The notes beneath the pieces are model-generated. The model was not told the origin of the DNA. It did no database searches and saw only the letters and a program-made list of their open reading frames with translations. Shown here piece by piece: positions 42,001-54,000 of a DNA stretch of 64,000 bases; positions within the stretch are counted from its first letter, which is position 1; every line of letters starts with the position of its first letter. The DNA comes from Anthonomus grandis grandis (lineage: Eukaryota; Arthropoda; Insecta; Coleoptera; Curculionidae): NCBI RefSeq assembly GCF_022605725.1, contig NC_065564.1, positions 11,262,698-11,326,697 on the forward strand, written 5' to 3'. Position numbers and translations under genes: made by a program.

Positions 42001-45000
42001 TCACTTCCAAATTTTGGGAAACCGAAAAGGTTCCAGAAGTCTTTAAAGAAGCTTGTGAAAATCTCTATATAAACTCAATTGAAGTTATCAACAATAAATA
42101 TCAAGTCAAATTACCTTTAAAGCAAGAGATGACTGATTTAAATTTGGGCGATTCATTTTCAGTTGCTTTGAAGAGGTTCGAAAATCTTGAAAAACGATTT
42201 AAGGCCAATCCAAATCTGTTTATTCAATATCAAAAATTTATTCATGAATATTTGGAATTGAACCATGCCAAAATTGTTGATTTAAATTCATATGATCTTA
42301 ATAGTGGCTCTGTTTACTTCCCAGTAATTCGTGAAGATAAGAAAACTACAAAGTTGAGGGTAGTTTTGGATGGGTCCATGAGGTCAAAAATATATAAATG
42401 ATTTTCTTTACAATCGTGCCGTGGTACAGAGTAAACTTTTTGACATTCTTGTGCTTTTTAGAACATATAAATTTGCTATCCTTTGTGACATTAAACAAAT
42501 GTACAGAATTATTTTAATATATCCAGAACATCGTTGCTTACAGAATATTTTGTGGCGAGAACCAAATGGCCCTCTTTTATGTTTACAGTTACAAACTGTT
42601 ACTTATGGTTTAAAAAGCTCATCTTTTTTAGCGACAAGATGTCTGGTTGAATTGGCTAACAAGGAACGTCGGGATTTTCCTCTGGCATCACAAGCAATCT
42701 TAAACGAAACCTATGTGGATGATGTTCTCACTGGCCATGATACTTTAGATGATTTATCAACTTAGCTTATGTCGATTAGCTTATGTCAACATAAGCAAAA
42801 GTAATTTTGTTGTCAAGACTTTGGGCTTATCTTATGACACAAAAACTAACAATTTCAAACTTCAATCTCCATCAGTTCTTGATGCAAAGCTAATTCTAAC
42901 AAAGAGGCCAGTCAGTTTTATATCACAATTTTATGATCTACTTGGTCTAGCCGGTCCAGTTTTGGTAACTGCCAAAATATTTATGCAAAAAATTTGGATA
43001 AGTAAAATTAAGTGGAATGATGTTTTGCCAGGTGAACTATTTGATGAGTGGCAAGAATTTTTAAATAATTTTCTCGATATGCCTACCTTAAATATATCAA
43101 GAAGTTTGTATTTTACAAATGCCGAGTGCATAGAAATTGTTGGTTACTGTGATGCCTCTACAATTGCCTATGGCGCTGTTCTTTATTCAAGAACAATTTT
43201 CCTTGATAGAATTCATGTCAATCTTATTTGTTCGAAATCTCGAATTGTTCCAATTGATAAAAAATTAACTGTCCCTAGACTGGAGCTTAATGCTGCTGTT
43301 TTGCTTTCAACTTTATCCAAGAAAGTCTATGATCTTTTAAAGTCCAAAGTAAATAAAGTGTTTTTATATTCCGACTCAACTATTGTCTTGGCTTGGATAA
43401 AATCAACTCCAGTCAAACTTAATCCATATGTAGGAAATAGAGTTTTAAAAATCCATGAACTTTCATCCCAATTTAAATAGCTTTATGTTAATACAAAAGA
43501 TAACCCAGCTGACATGTTGTCTAGAGGACTTCAACCTCCAGAGCTTGAGCTCAATAAAATATGGTTGTATGTCCAACTGCCAACCATACTGCAAAATAAA
43601 AGTTTTGTTCATTCAGAAACTTTGGCTCCTATTGTTGAAATTTTGCCTGAATAAAAGGTACATTTTTACAACGAAAGGTCATTTTTTGAAAACTATTCTT
43701 CAATTTCTAAACTTGAGAAAATTGTAGCTTATATGCTAAGATTTTTTAATTGTCTTAAAAATAAAACAAAAGCTTCAGGTTATATAACTATTCCTGAATT
43801 AGATAATGCATTCAAAATAATTCTTAAATGCAAACAAGCTCACCACTTTGCCCAAGAACTAAAATGTCTTCTAACAAACTTGCCAATAAAAGGCTCTATT
43901 AATTCTCTCTTCCCTTTTTAAGATTTTGATGGAATATTGAGAGTTGGTGGGAGGTTGCAAAATGCAAAAATATCTTATAATCAAAAACATCCCATGGCTC
44001 CGTTAAAGTTAAAGGGACGTCTAAAAAACGATTTTTTTTTGAAAATTTTTACATAGAATGTTGAGTTTGAACATTTTATTGATAAAAAAGTGAGGATGAA
44101 GTAAAAAAATGCAAAATTTTAAAAATTATAAAGGATTTTCTACTTACGTATGATCCACAATTACACCCGGCTTAACTACACTCTATTTGCGACTAGGCAT
44201 CACGTTGACCATTATATATGCTATTAATTTAAATTTAAAGCCTTAAGTAACAAAATTCTGCAACTTAGAAGGATTTACATCACTTCTTTAGGTGATAAAC
44301 AGAAATTTCCACACGCAAATCAGGAATATCAAATATGCAAATACGGATTTATTCATAAATTTAAAAAAACTGTCAAAATGTCACATATTTATTGGGAGTG
44401 ACTACTGTACTAGTACGATTATCGTAATTTTCTGTCCTGTCTCATTATAGGTAAGTATTTGTTTATTTATATAATCATAAAATATGCACACGGGGCGGTA
44501 GCCCCGTGTGCGCATACAAGGCGGGCGCACATGGGGCGGCAGCCCCGTGTGCGCACATGGGACTGTGTGGTTGGCGCACATGTGGAGTTGGCATTGCAAA
44601 AAGGGATTGGAACCTTGGGTTGGCGCTAAATAGTGGGTTGGGTAGTCGTTTGAGCCCTACTTAGGGAATGCGATAATAGTTAGAAAATGGAAATTATAGG
44701 CACAAACACGCGGGGCGGGAGCCCCGCGTGCTTGTGCCTATAATTTCTATGCCTTATTCCTATTCCTAATGCCTATAATGAATTTAAAGATATTTATTGT
44801 TTTGACTATAAGTTAATGTACATTAAACCTCATCGTTATTATTTACTTATTAATAATTAAATATCTTAAATTATGTTTTTTTTCAAAATGTATATTTATT
44901 ATATTTAAAATTACATAAAATATCAAATAATTTAAATAAATAATACCTATTTTTTAACACCTGATAAATGTATTTTGTTTATGTAATGTAAAATCTAACT

Positions 45001-48000
45001 CGGTATATTATGCCTTTATGATCTAAAATTGAGTCCACAGCCAACCCATCCAACTAAAAAGTGTTCCAGGCAAAACCAAAAAATACTACTGGGGACGTAG
45101 TGAAGCCACTCCCATTTTCGTCAATAAGGTTATTGTTTTATATTTCGTGTGTGTAAATTACAAAATATGTAATTATAGGGGTACAAAGTGATAAAGAATC
45201 CTATAAATTTACAATTTTAGCACCCAAAAAATTCCAAAATTGCCCCAATATATATATTTTTCAATTATAGTAAAATCAAGAGCTAAAAAACCTTGTGCAA
45301 GTCGGCAATAGTTACGTATTTAACGTATGTAGAAAAACCTTCATAATTTCCAAAATTTTGTATTTTTTCCAATCATCCTCACATTTTGACCACACTCAAC
45401 ATTCTATCTCGTTTCACTCTTCTCTCTTCTACCTTGTTATTCAAAGGGAACATCTCAGATTAATGCATGCTGGCCCACGCCATGTACTTAGTTCTCTTAA
45501 TTTAAAATATAGGGTAGTAAATGGGAATCGAGAAGTAAAAAAGATTTTGCATAAATGTGTAACCTGCTTCAAACATAAGGCAAGGTGTTCAAAACAACTA
45601 ATGGGTTTCTTACCTGAAAAAAGAGTATGTTCTTCTCGAATTTTTGAAAATGTTGGAGTGGATTTTTGTGGTCCATTCTTAATAAAACAATCTCGTATTC
45701 GTAAATCAATTGAGACTAAATCTTATATTGCTCTTTTTGTATGCTTTTCAGTAAAAGCTATCCACATGGAGCTTTTATCTGACTTAACAACCGAACATTT
45801 TTTAGCTTGTTTTAAACGGTTTATTAGCCGCAGAGGTAAACCTTCAAATGTTTTTTGTGACAACGGATCAACTTTTAAAGGTGCAAATAATGCTATAAAG
45901 GACACGTTTTCCAAATTTTCTAAGGATCCGAAAGATATTAATTTCTCCATTGAGAAAAAAATTAAATTTAATTTTATTCCTAGCTACTCACCTGTATTTG
46001 GGGGTCTTTGGGAAGCTGGGGTCAAAAGTGCCAAGTTTCACCTTAAAAGGGTAATGAGCAATTCTGTTCTTACATATGAAGAGCTAAACACTTTAATTAT
46101 TCAAGTGGAAGGTATTTTAAATTCAAGGCCGTTAATGCCTATGTCCAATGATCTTACAGACCTTGAATATTTAACCCCTGAAAATTTTTTGGTTGGGGCG
46201 CCAATAACTAGCTTTCCTGAACATGATTTGACCGAAATTCCTCAAAATCGATTAAAATTCTGGAGGCTATTTAAATGCAACAGCATTTTTGGGAGAAGTG
46301 GCACAAGGACTACTTGGCTCAACTTCAGCAACCAAAATGGCGCACTGAGCAATCAAACCTCAAAGAAGGCATGCTCGTGCTTTTAAAGGAAGACAATGTT
46401 CCTTCCTACATATGTCCTGTGGGCAGAATCATTAGGGTTGTCCCTGGTAGGGACAACAAAGTAAGGGTTTGCGAGGTAAAAACCAAGACAGGAATTTATT
46501 TGCGTTCTGTTACCAAAATTGCTGTTCTGCCCATAAATTAAAAATTTATTCTTTTATTCCATTCTTCCTTAATTCTTTAATAAATCATTTTGATTTGAAA
46601 TAATAATTTTTCAGACTTATTTGAAGTGAACCAAAGTTTATATTTTTAAGACACTTATGTTGTCAATAATTTTAAGACTAGATGACTAGTCCAAATATTT
46701 TTAAGGGTTCCTAAGAGATCTAATTTTTTAGTCAAATAATTTTTTAGATTACTTATACAGTCACATCTTTTAAATGACTTATTTGGTCAACATTTTTTAA
46801 GACTCATTTGTAATCAAATATTTTTAATGCTGATGACAGCTAAATAAATTTTTAAGACTCTTAATAAGCCAGATATTTTAAAGACTCATTTAATAACATA
46901 GTCAAAAAAAAAATTTTTTTTAATGTTTTAATTTAACTAAACTTTTTCTAAGACTATGAAATCGAATAATTTTTAAGGTTTCTAAATGACCAATAATTTT
47001 TTTTTTGAGACTTTTTTGTAGTCCAATTTTTTAATGACTAATTTCAGTCAAAATATTTTAATAGCATTATTGCTTACTTTTTCTTGGGACTGGGATTGTC
47101 TTTCTTTTGCTAAGGCCCCCAGCATGTTGGAAACAAATCCAACAACCTTTTATTTGTATGTATTTTTGAATTGTGTTAGTATTTGTAAGTAACGTGCACG
47201 CCTATGACGCGACGCTACGCCAGTGATTTGATTTTAGTGACAAGTGATTGATGTGACATTGACTTTGGGCGCGTAAGCCGCGTTGTTCGTCAGTGCATTC
47301 TAAAAGTCCGCAAGAAGCACACTGAAATCTTTTTTAGTTTTCTATTTTATATTTTAAAGCAGCAAAATGCTGAATCGTATACATAAAACGTGTAAATTGC
47401 TATAAATAGTGTATTATAGGAATTTTCTCATCGGAAGTGTCTTTTTTCCCGACTCTAGCGCTACCTGAAAACACAGTCCACGTTTCTTTTATATTGAAGC
47501 AGTTACATCACCGAATATGTGAACCAGTAAAAAGGGCATGCACAACCAGCATTTTTGTTTTATAACACGTTTCTAAACTGAATATTCTACGTCTTTTAAA
47601 AAAAAATCCTTCATAACCGCCGATTCTGACGGGAATCACCACACATTAGCAGTTTAGGATGCTACCCAATGAACCGTCTTTTCAAAAATCAAGTTATACG
47701 AGAATTTAAACCGACAATGCAACATGACGGTTTTCTACCACGCAGTTCGACTTTCGGTATTTTTGAAATGGCATTATGAATTCCGACAATACAAAGAATT
47801 AGATGCTATGTAGATCAACGGATCACTCAGTAAATACTACATTTTATTATTATGCAACATTGCAACATTAGCCACTTTTTCTTCGGCCCAGACTGCCTCC
47901 TACCCTCACCTATCATATCCATGTGATTTCTGACGGTCTTGGGGTAGGAGCAGCGACATGCCTCACAACGGTCTGTCAACACTGCCGGGTACCCCCTAAC

Positions 48001-51000
48001 AAAGATCAGAGGTATGCGAGCCATGGAAGCATCCTTCAGGCGGTAACCCTGTTGAAACTAAACTCGGCTGGATATCTGGAGACTGGATATCGACAATCTT
48101 TCCGGTGTTGACGCGACTAAAAACGCCCTTTACTTCTACTATGTTCGGGTGTAATTCTGCTTTTTCTACTTTCCGCTATTCGCTTTCGGACAATCTGACC
48201 ACAGTTCTAGATTTCCCTTTTCTTACAATGCGCTATATTCTTCTTTTCTCTCTGCTCTGCGGGGTGGGGCTTCTGGGGTATTGGGCTTAATTAAGCCAAG
48301 GTGAAAGCTATCGTGCCAAGGTCTGTATGGCACCTGAGCCCTTAAATCAGGTGTCTGGAATGATGTCCACGGACAGCTTGGTGGGACTTATTATGAAGAA
48401 ACGAAACGAAATAATTAAAGACCCTAACGTGATGGGCAATAGTCACGATCCTCTTTTAGAGAAATTTTTATGTGTGATGGTGAAAGTGATGGATAAAAAC
48501 TACCAGTACCCGAAGGTACACCTGCAGAAGGTGTTTTGAACTCTGGAATGAAGGTGGACCCGATGATAATGACCAAAAGTGAAGGAGAGAATCGCTCTAT
48601 TCGGACACCCGAGGTTGAGGACCAGCAAGGAGGAGTAAGACGCTTTCCGGGGGTTCACAATGCCGGGAGTCTTGAGAAGGGTAAGCGTGACGCGTCTGGG
48701 GAATGTAAGAACCCCAAAGATGCTCCGATCACCCTCTGGAAACTTAACGGGACAAAACGCAAACGCCTAGTTAAGCTTAGGGCCGAAGGCAAGGACTATA
48801 ACGCTCAATGTCCACCAATATGCCTACCAAGAAGGTAAATGTCCATTAATCTGTATAAAACGGTAATAGTGCTATTCACCAGAAAAAGGAATATGGGCGA
48901 ACTCAAACTACCAATCTTGAGAGGTTAAACTATTGAATTTGCAACAAAGGCGAAATATCTTGGGATAACCTTAGATAGGACTCTTAATTGGAACTCGCAT
49001 TTTTATGAAACAATCAAGAAAGCAAAACTGTCCCTATGAAATTATCACAGGATATGCGGCAAAATCTGAGAAATGAACCCAAAATAGATGCAGTGGTTAT
49101 ACACGCAGGTCATGAGACCTACGATATCCTACGGATCTATGGTGTAGTGGAGCAAAGCAATACAACAACTGGCCCAAACAAGACTTAACAGAAGCGACCA
49201 GAACCACTCCGACCGCCGCCATGAAAGAACTATTTGGACTGACCCCTCTGCACACATACCTGTAGGAGGAAGCCATAAAAACTACATACTACTTACAAGC
49301 TGCACTATGTCATAAAGAGCATATCGGCAAACAGAGTCTGGATGGAATCAACTGAACTGGTTTGGAAGGTATGCAGTTATAGCACACTTGGTATGTCATC
49401 AGACATAATGCCAAGAAAAACACTTCATTTTCGGTCAGCATAGCAGACCGAGCGAACTGATAACAGAAACGGATAAAACTAGAGAAAGCGGACATCTGAG
49501 TATATTCAGACAACTTCAAAACCCATTTTGGAGTAGAAGCTCGAATATACTATAGTAAACCAAGGACAGAAGTATCTATCTGCCTTGAGAAACACTAATC
49601 AATTTTTCAAACAGAAGTACCTGTCATTGAAATCTGTGCAAGAATGCTTAACCAAATGCAACTTGAAAACAGAACCACCTAGATTTATAGTAACAGTCAG
49701 GCGGTTTTAAAAGCGCTAGAATCCTTTACCTGCACATCTGAAGCAATATGCGCAAAACATTTTCGGAGATTGGTCGGTAAATGAAATTTGCTCAAACGGA
49801 ATTAGTTTATTGGCAGGCGGCCAGTGGATACGGTGCCACGTGTTGGTTACTGGTCGAAACGTAGCGAACAGCGTAAACAGCCGGAACACTCCGGGCAAAA
49901 TTTTTTGTTGCAGATTGTTTGGAGATCGCGGCGGATTTGGTTTGTTCGTAGTGTTCTGTTGCAAGTCAATAACTACCTTAACATACGTATGATACTGATA
50001 AATTATAAGTCTGCACGGCCTCAACGTAGCAGTGAAAGTGCGATTATCACTGTGTATTTATTTCTTTTAATGTTTTTTCTTTTATTATATACTTTCATTT
50101 TACTTTTTACATCAGACTGTGCGTAAGTATATTTTCTAACTCATCACGCGCTAGTACACATCCTATTCGTATAAAAATGGGTAATATTGATATAAAACTT
50201 TGTTTTAATATGCATAATAAATATGAATGGATTTGAGATGGTTTGGTTGTAAAACTCTACAAACGTGAGTTTTTTTGTAAAAAAATATAGAATGCTCAGA
50301 TGTTAAAAAAAAAGAAAAACCTTTTAATGATTTGGATGAAATTTTGTTTTTGTATAAATAATTACCATCTAAATGGATTTGAGAAGGTTGCAAATCTCTA
50401 TAAAGGAAAGTTTGGTCATAAAACCAGATTTTTTTATATTTGCATAGGGATGCAGATATTTTTTTCAGCATAGCGTTATATGCGGCATAAAAAATATAAA
50501 TTTATTGATATTAAAATTGTATCGTATACCAATTATTACCACAATAAAACCCACTTAAAACCAAATAAGCACTACTAACCAAATGAAAATAATATACCAA
50601 TATGTTGTATTTTTCAATATATCAAACAACTCATACTATAGTCAAAATCGCTCTTATCGTGCGGGTGTATCGGATTATCAACGAAAAACTTTTGTAGTTA
50701 CGTTTCATTTCAATTTGCACAACAACGTTTGTTAACTACAAGGCGTCAGATAAACGAAACAGATATATGCAGCGTTAATGTATCAAAAGAAGATAAAATG
50801 ATAAATGTCAGTGGTTCTAAAACAATTACTTTCATAACAAACATGCCTGTCTCGTTTCGATTGAAATTATTTGTCACAAGATAATTTAAATTTCAAATTA
50901 TGGAAAAGAAAAAGCCTTTTTGTGGATTTCTAAATCCTCAAGCCAAAAAAATGGTACTTAATGTTATTAATTACTTCGAGAACGAAAAAGAAAATAAAGG

Positions 51001-54000
51001 GTTGCCTAAGAATGTACAAGAAGAAGTAGCTAAAGCGTTTGGAATTAGTTTAAGAATGGTGCAAAAGGTTGTATATGAAAACAAGAACAATCTTATTCCC
51101 AAGAAGGAAAAAAAGTGTAGAAGGAAAAGGCCGAAGGCTGAAGATTTAAGTGAATGTGTAAAAATGGAAGTAAGGGATAGGATTTATGAACTATAAAGGC
51201 TAAAAACAAATATAACGCTGCCATTTCTGAGGGAAGTTTTAAAGCAACGCGGCACTTTGGAAATTGGACTTTCTGCTTTATCAAAATTAATTAAAAGCAT
51301 TGGTTTTCGCTATAAAAAAGACTGCAATAGAAGATATTTGTGTGAACTACCAAATATTGTGAGCCAACGAATAGGACTTTTACGACAATATAAACAAAAT
51401 GAAAAATCAAAGTTAAGGAAAGTGGTATTCTTAGATGAAACTTGGATATTTTCAAACGGGAGTGGAATAAAATCTTTGCAAGATGAATCTGTGAAAAGCG
51501 TGAAAAGAAAAAAAGGATGTGGTCAGGGAAAACGATTTATTATTTTACATGTCGGGTCTTCAACGGGATTCGTTCCAGGTGCAAGTTTAATTTTTTCTTC
51601 TAAGTCTAAAAGTATGGATTATCATGACAATATGAATTGCGAAATGTTTGAAAAATTGTTAAAGGAACAGTTAAGACCGAACTTGCAAGAACCTTCCTTA
51701 ATAGTATTAGACAATGCGTCGTATCATTCAAGAATTTTGAATAAACAACCAAATGGAAGTTGGAGAAAAAGCGAAATTTATGAATGGTTAGTAAAAGAAA
51801 ATCAGAATCCCTTGCCATATATGCTAAAATCCGAATTTCTTTCAATTGCAAAATCGCTGAAAAGACCAAAAATATATGCTGTTGACGAAATAGTACGTGA
51901 ATATGGCCATGAAGTTTTAAGATTGCCACCATACCATTGTCAGTTTAGTGCCATTGAGCTTATATGGGCAGGGTCAAAATCTTATGAGAAGCATGTGGGT
52001 GCTGGGCTTAGATCTGACCAGGTTGAAGCTGTTTGGAATGAGGCATTGAATCACATCACAAAGGAGTATTGGCGGAAATTAGTGGATCACACAGAAAACA
52101 TTAGTAGAATCTGGTGGAAGAGAGAAAAAGTACTCGATATCCAAGTTGAACCATTGATCATTGCTCCATTTGAAGAAAATTCGGAAAATGACGAAAAGTT
52201 TTCCGACTCTGTTAGTGATAATGATAGTTATAATTAGTTTCTTTTTTTAGTCAAATTTGTTACTTCATTTTTACACATTCACTTAAATCTTCAGTCTTTG
52301 GCTTCTTCCTTTTACACTTTGTTTCCTGCTTGGAAATAAGATTGTTCTTGTTTTCATATACAACCTTTTGCACCATTCTTAAACTAATTCTAAAATTCCA
52401 AGCGCTTTAGCTACTTCTTCTTCTACATTCTAAGCAATCCCTTATTTTCTTTTTCGTTATTAAAATAATTAGTTTTCTTTTTGCATTTCGTTTATTATAT
52501 AGGTATGATTAAAAAGTACAAATTTTTTTTTTAAACAAAGCTAAGTAAATAAATTGGTGAATGCACTGGGAGATAGATATGCCCGGCGCATTCTCCATTT
52601 TTTTAATAGTTAGTTTCAATCTTTTTTTGCCTTGTAATGTGTAAATAAATAAATATTCATATGAAAACGACATTTTAAAGAACTGTCATAACGTCTCGTA
52701 TTTATCTTTTTAAAAAAAGCTAAGTAAATAAATTGGTGAATGCCCTGGGAGATAGAAATGCCCGCCGCATTTACCAGTTTTTTTTAGTTATTTTTTATAT
52801 TTTTTTGACTTTTAACTGATATAAAAGAAAAGATAACACAACTTTTTCAATTTTCTGTGTATCAACGTATAGATTGGGTCAAACGACAAATAATAAATCA
52901 TAAAATTAAAATGTCATTTTAAAAGTGAGATTGTAACATGAACTTGCCTTGAAACAAAGAAAGTAGTTTTCTGGTCTCTGACTGCACTGCATCACACACA
53001 ATACAAATTAATTGTTTGTCATTATACCAAAATGTATAGTTTCCCAATAATTATTACAAAAAAACACAATCATACATAAACAAAGAAGACAAGATCAAAT
53101 AATCGTTAAAAATTAGACGTTGTGCCCTGAAATCGACAAATTAGTATGTTATGCACATACATAGGGTCATGCTAAATCGTATACTAATTTGTCAAAAGTT
53201 TAGGTAACAACAATTTTTAAATGAAATATGTACAATTTTAATGAAAGGCTAGAGAGGCATTTTTGCTCTCGTAAAAAGATATAAAATGCTTAGATTTACA
53301 TATTATTGCGTAAAGAAAAATTGTTATTGAAAATTCCGTCTATTTCAGACAATTTTTCAAAAAAGAAAAGTAAATATTAGGTCTGGCAACTAGCAGAATA
53401 TCGCGTATTCTAGGCATATACCGATGAGGCGTATACCCAACAAGCTTTATACTTATTGGCTTTTTCACGGTATGAAGGGAAATAATCAACGTATGTTTTA
53501 CATGTCGAATCTCGGATACGTAGTATTTCGCAGACATTTTTACGGCGTTAAAGGCATCACGTCAGTTAATAATTATGATCTAAGGTATATACGCGGCTTT
53601 AATATGTCACATGACGGCGTTCAATGTATTGTCAAACTCTCAAGGAAATAACATTTTGGCAGCCACTGATTTTTCAATTTGATTCATATTACGTGGTGAC
53701 CTTTGAACCCGCGCGATAAGAGCGAAGGCGACTATATGAACAACTCGAAGGGACCATGGTAGCCATGGCCCTTCCTATCTCCCTTCCTAGCAGAACTCTT
53801 CATAAACTATTTTGAGTTAAATGCATAAAATAGATGTCAATACTTTCCACGAGTTTGTTTAACATATGTTAAGATATATTGTAAGTAAATGCAATATTCA
53901 TAATTTTGTAGAACAACTCAATAACTATTTTCCATCCATTAAATTTACCTTCAAACAAGAAACAAATAATGGATTCTTAGATACTCTTGTCATCAAAATT

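Larger units (their letters stand above)
44020..45435. mobile_element. unidentified ~1.4-kb insert in the BEL integrase region
   Basis: BEL coding sequence stops after HPM...LKGR (about 44020) and resumes with LVIQREHLRLMHAGPRHVLS at about 45430. The sequence between is foreign to BEL. I see no transposase and no terminal inverted repeats. The possible duplication TCTA at the two joints is weak. The insert holds three GC-rich hairpins (44486-44746) in otherwise strongly AT-rich DNA. It could be a non-autonomous element or inserted genomic DNA. Confidence 0.7.
36281..47544 (+). mobile_element. BEL/Pao LTR retrotransposon, nested-inserted and decayed
   Basis: The element is framed by ACCAG on both sides (36276-36280 and 47545-47549), a 5-bp target duplication typical of BEL/Pao. 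The 3' LTR is 47125-47544. The 5' LTR is the same sequence split in two (36281-36648 and 39471-39524) by a DNA transposon. By eye the LTRs differ at roughly 20 of about 420 positions. Gag, protease, RT, RNase H and integrase follow in order from 40186 to 46541. It lies in the 20.3-kb ferlin intron, antisense to that gene. The internal region is broken by frameshifts, a lost protease Asp and a 1.4-kb insert in the integrase region. Confidence 0.92.
50637..53735 (+). mobile_element. IS630/Tc1-type DNA transposon with ~29-bp terminal inverted repeats
   Basis: The left end 50637-50665 and right end 53707-53735 match at 24 of 29 positions when one is inverted, sharing TCGCTCTTATCG and GCGGGT. TA lies at both edges. 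Inside are a nearly intact transposase (50900-52237), an inverted copy of its 5' part (52270-52475) and a 75-bp tandem repeat (52538-52791). Total length about 3.1 kb. A distant relative lies in the BEL 5' LTR. Confidence 0.72.

Noticed and set aside
44402..44599. 65-codon open frame across the GC hairpins (minus strand)
   Set aside because: The Cys/His/Pro-rich translation comes from the palindromic GC units; no domain logic.
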